Positions 26,301 through 36,400 of a DNA stretch of 64,000 bases are shown in pieces (the first letter of the stretch is position 1; each line of letters opens with the position of its first letter). The translations under genes were made by a program, and so were the position numbers. The notes below the pieces were generated by a model, which worked only from the letters and a program-made list of their open reading frames with translations, was not told the DNA's origin and ran no database searches. The DNA is from Desmodesmus armatus (lineage: Eukaryota > Chlorophyta > Chlorophyceae > Sphaeropleales > Scenedesmaceae): NCBI GenBank assembly GCA_007449985.2, contig VIIQ02000093.1, positions 186,001 to 250,000 of the forward strand. The letters are read 5' to 3'.

Positions 26301-29300
26301 GTTCTGAGCAACAAAATGTCGGCGCACACGCCCCTCCCAACGGCCCTTGGTGGCACAACACTGGTTCCCACTGTCACTGCTGCCGTCAAATTCGCACAAG
26401 ACTGCTTCTTCTGCCGTCGCCTGCCGGCGGCCGTAACCACCTGCCGCTTCCGCTGCTATGCCTCTCACCGAGTGCTTAGGCAGGAATGCTGCTCCCTGTG
26501 GCCCAGGCCCCCACTCCCAGCTGCCCTTTGCCCCCCTCCCCCCCCCCCCCCTGCATCCCCCCCCCCCCTCCTCTGCACGTGCAACTCCCCCCCCCTCTCT
26601 CTCCCCCACTGCATACCGTCCTTACTGCTGCCTTCAAGCCACAGACAAACTTCCACCCCCACCCCCACCCCCATCCCCTGCTCCGCTGAAAGGTCTGCTC
26701 TGCTCCTCCACCAAAAAACTGCTAGTAGTACTCACCAAAGGCTTAGGCAGGAATGCTGCCGCCTGTGGCCATGTTGCTGCCAGGCCCAAATACCCTTTGC
26801 CACACACTGCCCGCCTGCTCCGCCACCATGAGCAGCCTAGCTTCAGCCCCCTCTGTTCTGCACCAACAAACTCAAAGCCTACTCACCGAGGGCTTAGGCA
26901 GGAATGCTGCTGCCTGTGGCCATGTTGCTGCCAGGCCCAGCACATCATCGCTCTCATACTCCAGCTGAGGACCCAGCTCGCCATAGCGGCGGCGGGACAG
27001 GATGGACTTGGCATAGGGGTCGATGATCACCTGGGACTGCAGGAGTAAACAACAGGGACGACAGGCAGCAGCAGCGATAGGAGTGATAGGCACAGGTGCA
27101 GCAGCAGAACGTCAGCAGCTGCTGGAGGATGCCTCAAAGAAGTATGGCTGCACGGGTGCTGAAGACAGTTGCTGCACAGGTGTGAAAGCTGCTGCTGCAT
27201 GGGTGCTGAAGACAGTTGCTGCACGGGTGCTGAGAGCAGCTGCTGCAGAAGTGCTGAAAGCTGCAAGTGCCGTGTCACCATCACCCGCTGCTTGCAAGGG
27301 CTGAGGGCTGATGGCTGCCTGCTGGGGTGGAAACTGCTGGATGCAGTGAGCGATAGTGGTGCTGCAAGGAAACTCACGTCATCAAACTTGTGTCCAGTGA
27401 AGGATGGTGCGTTGTTCTGTGCCTGGTTAACTCCTGACACGCGGTAGCCATACAGCAGGCTGGGGTCACAGCCCGGCAGGGCTATGTGCCACACATCACC
27501 TGCACAGACACATCACACACATCAGCTCAGCTGCTGCGTTAAGCACACAAACCCTGTGTCTGGCCTGTGGGCCAGCTGGCCAGCCAGCTCACTGTCGGGC
27601 ATGCTGCATACCCTGGCACACTCCACCTCGCTCCTGCCGTGTCACCCTATGCTGCATGCGTGTGGCTCTGGAACACCCCCACGCTGTGCTGGCGTATCGT
27701 CCAGCCAGCTGGCTGCCACTTAACCGTGCTGGATGAACCCCCAAACCTTCCCCTGCAGTCATCATACTCTGCTGCATGTGTGTGGCTCTGGAACGCCTAT
27801 ATAAGCTGGCTGTTGGGCATGATGAACACACCCCTACTCCCCCCCCCTTCCTGCGGCTATTCAGCATGCAGCATGCACCCCTGACCCTCCCCCTCCTGTC
27901 ATCACCCTCTGCTGTATGTGTGTAGTTCTCTGCTGCATTGCTCTCACCGGTCTTGTTTGCTGTTGGGTCGAGTGTGATCTCGTATGTTGCGCGTCCTGCT
28001 GCCAGGTCTCCCTCTGTGAACAGCACCAGCTTCACTCCCTTGGCCCCTGAGGACTGCAGCGCAAAGTTGACGGCACCCTGCGACACCAGCACACATCAGA
28101 CGCACACACACATATTACTATAACTGTTGCTTTGGTATAACTTGCATGCTTTCCCCATGTCGAAGAAAACACGTTAGACACACAGCTGCCCAGCCCCTTG
28201 GTGTGCTGCTGCAGGCAGTACCATGCTGCATAGGGCTTTTACTTGCCATGAAGTGAGCACTACTGTGTGCTGTCCACCGGTGTGCATACACCCACATCCC
28301 TTGTTGCATTGTTGAATGTTTGAACAGCTACTTGTAAGAGCCAACGCTGGCTCGACCACCCTTCGTTGCCTTTGCATTCTTCTGCAATGTATGTCACAGC
28401 ACAGCACAGCAATACCCTGGCTGCCCGGCTCAGAAGCACAACTGCATCTGCGGTGTCAGCTGCAGCTGGGCAGCTGACCCCCCCCCCCCCCCACCCCCAC
28501 CCTCTTCAAAAAAAGGGGTGAAAAGCAGCAAGCTGCTATGTTTGAGGCGCTACTAACGCAGCTTGACAATGATCTGAGACCAAGTAGCCAGCCCCATACT
28601 GAGTGCCCCCAGGTTTGATGCAACAAGGCTGCGGTACACACTTTTGGGGGACTCTGCCAGTGCATGGTGGTGTGCAAAGTTCTGCATTCTGTCTCCTGGC
28701 TACCCACAGTAGAAAAGCACCCTCCCCTTGCACCACGAGGGTGAGTTGAACGTCTGATTCTTTACACGCAGCTCATCCTTAAGCTGTGCATCAGAACTAG
28801 ACATCCAACCTTCCAAACATGGTGCAAGCATGCCGTCAGTAGTAGCACCCGCTGCACCCTGCCTGCTTTTTAGGGTGAGTGGTGGTGGTGGTGGTGGTAG
28901 GGGGGGGGGGGTCAATGCAGCATTTTGCATACCACAACCAAACTTGAACAAGCCCGATGCTCAACTGCACTTCGCCAGTAGCCCCGTGGAAGCAGGTCAG
29001 CACCCACACATGAGCTTGCATGTATCCAAGTACTCCCTCTGTCGACACACATAGCATGTCCCCACAACCAAGCGCATCGTTGTGCGTGCCCCCCTGCTAT
29101 CTTTTGCTGGACCATATGTCTGTGCGAATTCAGCACGTGTTTCCCACTGCCCGGCTGCAATTAAAGTCTCTACACAGTGCACGGGAGCTGCTGCTGCTGT
29201 ACACTCACTGCTTCCTTGATGCATGTGGCGCCCAGGGGTGTGGGACTGCCACGCAGCGGCTTGCCATAGTGGATGGTGGCCTCCTGCACCACCGGCTCCA

Positions 29301-29737
29301 GTGCTACTGACATTGCTGGCACCTGACGCGGCGTTGATACTGTCTGAGGTGCTGTCAGCTGCACTGTTGCTGCACAGCTCACGACGGGAGCCCGACCAGG
29401 CCTGCAGCAGCATACGACACATGCTGATCAACTGAAGTGTGCTGGGATCAGCTGCTTGCAGGCACAGGCACTCGCAACAGCTAGGGAAGGTTTAGTACCA
29501 ACTGCACGCCGCGCGTCGGGCTTGAATGCAGCCTGCTGGTGCTTGTTTTGAGGCAAAACGTTCACAGCACTCCACCTCCTGCTGGCACATGTTCAATCCC
29601 ACCAACACCCACCTGACGGGCGCGCAGATGTCCCGGCTCAGCAGAATTGGTCCCCCCATCATGCTTTTGCGTGCCAGGTGGACGCTGCCACTGGCCTGAC
29701 CGATTTTGGCACCACTGTTGAGGACCGAGTGGGCCAT
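20378..29737 (-). CDS. ISA: Starch-debranching isoamylase (GH13), chloroplast, catalytically intact
   Basis: Hydrolyses alpha-1,6 branches of (phyto)glycogen or amylopectin in the plastid. Nineteen exons: 29737-29613, 29401-29209, 28077-27948, 27499-27378, 27036-26887, 26199-26118, 25831-25628, 25182-25064, 24783-24656, 24476-24321, 24037-23946, 23736-23618, 23262-23090, 22872-22654, 22354-22142, 21795-21573, 21289-21116, 20804-20697 and 20464-20378, about 938 codons. The N-terminus ([13 protein letters not shown]) is transit-peptide-like. A CBM48 domain follows ([31 protein letters not shown]). GH13 regions: [14 protein letters not shown] (nucleophile Asp near residue 454), MIAEAWD (acid/base Glu near 530) and CAHDGF (Asp near 624). 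[15 protein letters not shown] favours an ISA1 type, but ISA3 is not excluded; ISA2 is excluded because the catalytic residues are present. Odd points: phase needs exon 11 to use a weak donor at 23946 rather than the better-looking GTGCGT four bases earlier. The last two exons add about 64 Ala/Ser-rich residues beyond the usual C-terminus. Exon 5 has two decayed tail copies in its intron. Confidence 0.92.
23421..23553. repeat. Intronic foldback element 1 (arms about 66 nt)
   Basis: Left arm 23421-23486 and right arm 23488-23553 are reverse complements with about eight mismatches ('cagtacttcccgcac' pairs with 'gtgcgggaagtactg'). It lies in intron 12 of the isoamylase gene. It could be a MITE-like foldback or an intronic small-RNA hairpin. 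Confidence 0.85.
25300..25482. repeat. Intronic foldback element 2 (arms about 85 nt)
   Basis: Left arm about 25300-25386 and right arm about 25396-25482 are reverse complements with scattered mismatches and a loop of about 9 bases ('ggtggtctac' pairs with 'gtagaccacc'; 'gactgccggt' with 'accggcagtc'). It lies in intron 7 of the isoamylase gene. Unrelated in sequence to foldback 1. Confidence 0.85.
26463..26940 (-). repeat. Isoamylase exon 5 tail in three copies, each with a splice donor
   Basis: The real exon 5 tail and donor (26881-26940; AAAFLPKPS then GTGAG) is repeated at 26730-26788 and, more decayed, at 26463-26510. All three keep the codons for AAFLPK and a GTGAG donor. The middle copy also keeps flanking intron sequence, so the duplicated unit was about 150 bases of exon plus intron. 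Confidence 0.85.
27110..27275. repeat. Tandem repeat in isoamylase intron 4
   Basis: About five copies of a roughly 30-base unit based on 'gtgctgaagacagttgctgcacggg'-like sequence between exons 4 and 5. Confidence 0.7.
27590..27955. repeat. Tandem repeat in isoamylase intron 3 ending at the exon 3 donor
   Basis: Three diverged copies of a unit holding 'tgctgcatg(c/t)gtgtggctctgg' and 'tgtca(c/t)cac'. The last copy runs into the donor of exon 3 at 27947. Confidence 0.6.
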
Positions 29738-31343
29738 GCTGCCTTGCTGCCTCAAAGGTCCCTACAAATGAACGTGTGTGTCAAAAAGGTAGGGTGATGG
29801 CCCAACTCAGGACCAGGGAGGAAATGCGACCCGATGCGAGTGACAGGGGCCCAGAAAATAGGCCAACCCTGTCTTGTGCGTGATTCAGATGATATCAAAG
29901 GAAAAGAAAAACAACATTACGACACCCGGACAAGCGAAATGGCGTAGGAGGTTCGAACCAAAGCCCCGAGGTAACAAAATCAGCGGAACTCAACACACTC
30001 GAAGCCTCCGGTGTCAACTTGGGTGTGAAAATGCTTGTCATGCTCGTAAAGTGTTCATGCGTCGAGGCATACTTGTTGCAGTGGTGCAAACCTTTGTGCA
30101 AGGAATTCAGATGCTGTCACAGTGTACACATGTGCTTGCCGTCTTATGCTGCCCACCTCCGCCTGCCCAGCGCATCTGCCAGCAGGCTATACCTGCCTCG
30201 TCGTAATGCTGATGCTTTGGGCATGCCATCTGCACGCAGTTGGGCTGCCAGGCTGTAGCAGCAGATTGGTACTGTACCTGGCCAAGGCCACGTGCATGAG
30301 CTTCAACCATCCTGCAAGGAGGCAGCTCGTCAGCGTCGATGCCTGTTACAGCTAGTTACTCTGGGACTCTCATGCAGCCTGTGCCTCCCTGCCTCATGGG
30401 CCTCGCGTCTCAGGGTTGCTGACATACTTGCCGAGCAGCAATCGAACTGAACAGATGGTCATGTCGCTGTAGCAGCATCCTTTTGGAAATATTCACTCTC
30501 ATATTTGCGCTCCACAACTGCGCTCCAAAAGTTAGGCAGCTAGCACTGGCGACAGAGCCCAATTGCAAGGTACTGCTTGAGATAGCAATCAATACTTGCA
30601 GCACTGACACAGACACCTGGTGCAGCGCTGCTGTAGAGCAACAGTAGTATTGGCGTGAACGACCTTGGAGTGCTGCCAGTCTATCAAGGCTGTGCCGGTC
30701 CTGCACGAGGCAATGCGCGTGCATGTGGTGTTTCCAGCTGCAGCATGCACGGCAGGTGGCCCATGGGGCCGGCTGCAGCAACTTAGAGATCATGCAGACA
30801 TGCAATCGGTGTGACAGGGAATGCTGGTCAAGGGAGCATGTGATCACACGTGAGTGAGCGGATGGGCTGCTTCGTGGGCTGCCAGCTTGTCTTCAAGGAG
30901 GCTTGTGATCTGCATCCTGCATTCAACACACTCCTGGGATGACGCTCGGTGTTTCCTGGATGTGCTCAAAGCTATTGAGCTGTCAGGTGGTAGCTGTTCG
31001 CCCCTCCCTTTCCCCTGTCTGCTACAGCCAGGTCTTTGTGTTCGTTTGTCACGATCCATCGACGCGACTGTGTCACAGCTGCAAACCACACTTTTGAAGC
31101 AAAGAATATGATGCAAAGGCCCGTTTTCTTGCTTTGACAAGCTGACTGCGCTGACCAACCGAGCCTGCCCTATCTCCCAGAAAAGTCACCACCAGCCCAG
31201 CAGCAGTTATGCCAGCACAGCTTACTCAGCAGAGCTTCCATGCACATACCTTCAGTTTCTTCCACAGACCTTGTTTGATACCACCACCAGGCTGGCACCA
31301 TGCCACGGTACACTCCCACCCCAGCTGCGCACAGAACAGCAGC
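29738..31343. other. Intergenic: isoamylase promoter side and upstream region of the small membrane protein gene
   Basis: No firm gene. One short leftward frame (30844-31059) is listed separately as doubtful. No clear TATA box or repeat seen. Confidence 0.45.
30844..31059 (-). CDS. Doubtful small open frame, no homolog recognised
   Basis: A 71-codon frame from ATG at 31059 (MDRDKRTQRPG) with a high-complexity end (SSQECVECRMQITSLLEDKL) and no simple-sequence content. It has a CxxC pair. Nothing else supports it: no splice sites or neighbours that fit. It may be chance. Confidence 0.15.
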   Translation of the reverse strand: MDRDKRTQRPGCSRQGKGRGEQLPPDSSIALSTSRKHRASSQECVECRMQITSLLEDKLAAHEAAHPLTHV

Positions 31344-32157
31344 ATGCACCCTCGACACCGAGGTGCTGCCATTCAACCGTCCGCTTCTCAAGACAGTAAA
31401 CAGACTGGAGTGCAACCACCATCACAGCAGCAGCAGCAGCCAGAGCGACGCAGTCCGCAGCAGACAGAACCTCAATCTCCCACCCCGCTGTGGGCGCAGC
31501 AGCTACAGCAGACGTGGGAAGGGTTGGATACAGCACAGAAAGGCTACACCGTGGCTGTGATTTTGTTATTGCTGGCAGCGCTGCCTAAAGTCCTCACGCT
31601 GTTGGTGTTGGGGCTGGAGCGTGTGCTGATTGGGGGCTTACTGGCAGCAGAGGAAGTACTTCTGGAAGTGCTGTTCAGATCTGGGGCCGTGGTAAGTAGC
31701 AGATGCTGTATGCCCTGTGATGTTGCTAATGAGTTCAGTCCTGCTTTATCTTCCTACTGGAGTTCTTAATCCTTTAGTCCTACTAGGACTATGCTAGTCC
31801 TCCAGACCTGATGATGGCTTGGCCTGGTTGATCAGCATGGGTGGAGGTGTTACTGGCATGAACACGCTAACACTGGCAGAAGGTTGCGTGTATGTGCCTG
31901 AGTGGGGCAGGCATCCTCTATTCATTGATTGTGCATGCATGCACACTGGCAGCAATGCTGCGGGTAACAGGCCAACAGCGCATGTGGAATCATTCCAAGG
32001 CTTGTTCCTGCTGCGTTGCATCACCTAATTTCTACTTGCCTGCTTGGTGCTGCTGTTGCGTTGCCGCTGTCCGTGCCTGCAGCTGGGGTTAGCTGGTGTC
32101 ATTGCACTAGTAATTGCCGGCGTCTATCTTTTCCTGGTGCCCAAGGCGACAAAGTAG
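31344..32157 (+). CDS. Small two-helix membrane protein, family unknown
   Basis: Exons 31344-31691 and 32083-32157 (GTAAG donor, CAG acceptor, phase 0) give 140 codons. Residues 1-60 are polar, Gln/Pro-rich and probably disordered or a targeting sequence. A hydrophobic stretch follows (YTVAVILLLLAALPKVLTLL), then an amphipathic Leu/Glu stretch (LERVLIGGLLAAEEVLLEVL), then a second hydrophobic helix coded by exon 2 (LGLAGVIALVIAGVYLFLV) and a short basic end PKATK. The layout, with two helices and a Lys-rich tail, fits an organelle or endomembrane protein. An in-frame ATG at 31209 would add 45 residues and could supply a transit peptide. Two TGTAA motifs follow at a sensible distance, which supports the gene end. 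No function can be assigned. Confidence 0.65.
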
Positions 32158-33026
32158 CAGGATTACTGGCTGATGGCAGGGTAGAGGTGCAGCAAGGTGG
32201 GCCAGTGAAACTATTCATGCTGCTGTCTGGCCCATGGGCCCATTGTTGAGAGCCAAGTAGACATGCATACGGGCGGTTGACCATTGCCGGTACAATATCT
32301 CTGTAACAACACCTTTGTAACAATAAGGCTCCAGAAGGGCTCAGTCACATGAGGGCCTGCTAGTAATACATATGTTGTTGCTGGAGATATAGCAATGACA
32401 TATATCCCCATAGTACATGGTCACACTGGCAAATCTCCAAATGTTGGACACTGTTCAACATTGGCAAAGCTGTGCCAGACAAACAGCATCCTGTGGGCAA
32501 GTCAGACCTGTGGGCAAGGCAGACCGATCACTTCACCGCCGGTTGTTACATTTGCCAATCAGCCAAGATGTGCATATTTGACACATGCCAGCAACATTAC
32601 ATGCCAGCAAAACTGTGTAAGGCTCAGCACCACTTTTGGAATAGGATTGGCCATGCCTCAGTGCTGGTACACTGTGCCCTACATCTGTCCAACATCATGT
32701 ACAGGAATGCATGTCCCAGCCCAAATATTCCAGGAACCACTGGCTGCATACAATCACCGCAGCACCTCCTGCACAACCCAGCTCCCTGCCAGAGTGCATG
32801 CACCCCAACCACCTCCACTACTTCAGCACATTGCACAGGTGTGGCTGCTTCGATTGAAAACAGCTCCACCCCAACATGCAACGTTTGCATGCAACTTTTG
32901 CAGGATGAGTACTCAACAGTGCACTTTGCAGTAAGCTTTCCTAAGATGCCAGGCCGCCATCAGTACCCCTGCGGATAAGTACCCTCTGCATACAGCAGTA
33001 ACCGCACCAGCACATTAGTGAAAGTT
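32158..33026. other. Convergent intergenic region
   Basis: Holds the 3' UTRs of the small membrane protein gene (rightward) and the COMT-like gene (leftward). No coding exon recognised. Confidence 0.5.
32302..32320 (+). terminator. Two TGTAA poly(A)-type signals
   Basis: TGTAA at 32302-32306 and again at 32316-32320, about 150 bases after the stop at 32157. This position is typical for chlorophyte genes. Confidence 0.55.
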
Positions 33027-33399
33027 TCATCCCAGCACAGGCCTAGGCCTCCACACCATGAGGCTCATGTTGCAGCCCACTGCTGTGTTGCTGTCCAAAT
33101 CAAGGCCGGCAGCCGCGAACAGCTGCTGCCACTCTGACAGGGTGCGCCAAGCTCCCCCGGGGCACATGGCCATGATCTCTATGGCAAACAGACCTACAGT
33201 GGCAGTGACACAAGCATACGCATGTCATCTAAGCAGAAAAGTTTGTGTTCCGGAATCGCAGGCATTGCAGTCAGCTCACTGGCAAGATCTCAAAGGCTGT
33301 AGCCGCTGGCAGCTCTAGTTCTTCCAGCACATTGCAACCATTGCTGAATCAGCGCATTGTGTCAGCAGTCACATGTCAGGGGTGATGCTACTGGACACC

Positions 33400-33448
<49 letters not shown>

Positions 33449-36400
33449 CTGCTGACCCAGCCACCTCATGCAGTAGAACCTTTACTGTGACCAAAAAATT
33501 CAAAACCTTAACACTCTTAAAAGTTTTCACCAGGCAAACCCCAATCAAACCCTGGCAACATTTCACCAGACCTCTCGAATTGATTGCCTGCAAGACATAC
33601 TATTGCAAGTGGCCAATCTCTAGAAAACGTCCAAGCCAGCCACAGTCTCCCCCCCCCCCTACACACATGGTAGTGAATGCAACCCTCATCACCATGGTGC
33701 CACCCCTCCTTTCCTCTCTCACCTGGTGCTACCCCATCCTCTGTGTTCGACAAGTTGTGTGCCCTGGTTCAGGCACCCCCACCCCCACCCACTCGGCCAG
33801 CCCTTCAAGCAGGAATTCACTTATGATGACATACTATAACAGTGTTGACAGTAATGTCTCACCTGGTGCTACCCCATCCTCTGTGTTGTTGTGTGCCCTG
33901 TCCCCTGGCTCAGGCACCAGGGTCTGCAGCAGCAGTATGGCCCCTGAGGGTGCCAGGCACTGCTTGCAGTGGTTGAGGATGGTCACACAGTCAGCATCAG
34001 AGAAGGCTGACAGGAAGTGCTTCATCAGCAACACATCAACCTGATGGCAGTACAGCGGACAGGACAGCAGACAGTACAGCAGGTAGTACAGCGGACAGTA
34101 AGCGGTTGGCCTATAGCCGTGACGGCAGGCGGTACAGCTGGCAGTACAGCAGAGGGTATGGCAGGGCAAACTGGTTGAGAGCCTCTCGGACCGGGCCTGC
34201 AGCAGGCAACACTCAGTGGCACGGTGGCACTGCAGGGTGTGGAGGTAGCAACAACTTCACACCTTGCCATCCGGCTCATGGTGGTGCAGTCACATTGACA
34301 CACCAGGTGATAGTGTACTGCAGAGTGTTGTGGTCGGTGCAGGATGCTATGTCCTGCCAAACCACTCTACACACTCTACCCGGTGCAGGCTATACCTCCA
34401 AGGCCCCCTTCTACGGCCATGAGTCTAGTTCAAGGGTTGCAGCATGATGACTGCGCAGTGCCCTCACCTTCGCCTCCTGTGCTGGTGCCGGGAAGGGCTG
34501 CCTCACATCCCCCACCAGCAGCTGCAGCCGCTCCTTGGCCCCCTGAACACCCTTGGCCTCAAACATGCCTGGGATGTCGATGCTACAGAACACCAGCAGG
34601 CACACGAGGACACCGGGGGGGGGGGGGCAGGGGTCAAAGAGGGACAAGGGGGGCAGAGGCATGGCACTGCCATGCTGTGACAACGCGGTGACCAACTAGG
34701 AAGTTGTACGGCTGATCTTGAGTAACCCCCAGGGACCAACAGGCAGGGGCTACTGGTGCTGCCTTCACAACACCCCCCCCCCCAACTTACAAAAAGACAC
34801 CATGATGCGGAGACAAGTCCGGCTGCCCATATGCAGGCACTACGTACTCAGTAGCACTATGGTAGTGCAACCCCCGTCCCTACTAGGGATGGCCCCTCAC
34901 CTGTCAATCACCATCTGCACATCCAGCAGCAGGCCCTTGCAGTCAGGGCCAGCCCAGCTCATCACCGTTGACAGCAGCTCACCCCGCAGGCCAGGCAGGA
35001 AGGTGCTGTCTGGGTAGCTGAGCGTGACTGGCACGCCGTGCAGCAGGGAGAAGTCCCTGGGTGCGTCTGGGTACCAACAGAGATGCGAGAAGAGTGGGTG
35101 CACAAATGCATACACCTCCTTCATCGTCTCCGTGCCCAGGCAGATGTTGAAAAGCCCGCCGGCATCCCCCTGCAGCACTGCCAGTCGCTTGCGCAGGCGC
35201 AGCGGGCGCGGCGAGTACTGCGCGAAGATGAAGTCCAGGGGCTCCGTGATCCCTATGATGACCTGCCTGCTGTTCCCGTCGCTCTGCAGCAGGCTGATCT
35301 CCCTGCGCTCAAACCTGATGCCCTGCGCCATGACGTAGACATAGTGCGTCAGCCCCCAGTTGCAGCCGTCGTCATACACAATGTTGAAGACTGCGAGGAT
35401 GCGGCCCGGCGCCCCCTCTGCTCCCGGAATGGTGACGCAGACGTGGGAGGGGGTGCCTGGCGGAGTGTCGACTATGCGGTGGAGGCACCGCCGTCCCCGC
35501 ATGTACTGCTCGTGTTGCAGCTGCGGCAGTGGAAAAAGCGGGCGTATGTTGAGTGCCTGCTCGATGCTGCCTTGTGTGCTGCTGCTGCTGCTGCTACTGC
35601 TGCCATTCCCCTGCTGCGGAGCACGTGCTGCTGTGCTGCCGCTGCTGCTAGTAGCAGCAGCAACTGCAGCAGCCCCCTGGTCGCGGCTGTGCGAAGGCTG
35701 TGCGAACACAGTAAACAGCAGCTGCACCACCTCGCCTGTCGGCATGGTGACCAGCTGCCGCAGCACACTCACGATTGTGGCTGTGTCCAAAGTCCCTTGC
35801 AGCATCCCACTGCTGCTGCTACTGCTGGGCTGCTGCTGTGTAGCTTGCACCCCCTGATGCCTGCCTCCTGCTGCAGTGTTTGGGTCAGGAGCAGTAGCCC
35901 CCTTTGGCACGAAGCCCACCAGCTCTGCTAGGCGGCTGCGTGCCTGTCCCCGTGTCTCTGCAGCGAAGGCCATCAGCTGCTGCAGGTCTGTTGTGTGGAA
36001 GCTGCCGCTGAGTGCAGTGAGGGAGTAGAACAGGTTACTATCGTACTGCTGATATCCTGGGTAGGTGCTGCTGCTGCTGCTGCTGCTGGGCTGTGCAGCA
36101 GGCTGTTGCGCTGCAGCCGCGTACGGCGGTGCCGGCAGCATGAGCGGCTGCTGCTGCTGCTGAGGCCCCGGCGCTGGCAGCAGCTGCTGCGCAGGAGGTG
36201 GCTGCATTAGCGGAGCGCCCAGAGCAGCCAGCAGCGCCTGCGCTGGTTGTTGCAGGCTCTGCCTGATGGCCTCACGCTCCTGAGGGTTGAACCTCCCCTC
36301 GTTGAGCAGCTGCTGCACCTGTGGCCCCACGTTGTGCAGACGCAGCTGCAGTCCGCCGGCTACGCAAGCCTGCACGTACCGCATCACCCCTTGGGGTAGT

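Noticed and set aside
27110..27275. Regularly spaced repeats considered as a CRISPR array
   Set aside because: Eukaryotic intron, no unique spacers, units are directly adjacent and diverged.
29738..29755. Six-codon longer isoamylase start
   Set aside because: The codon there is TTG, not ATG; MAHS at 29737 is the first ATG.
29930..29975. T-loop-like GGTTCGAACC suggesting a tRNA
   Set aside because: No acceptor stem, D-arm or anticodon arm could be folded around it on either strand.
35038..35931. Rightward 297-codon frame
   Set aside because: Antisense of the Gag-like frame; composition follows the complementary codons and no motifs are present.
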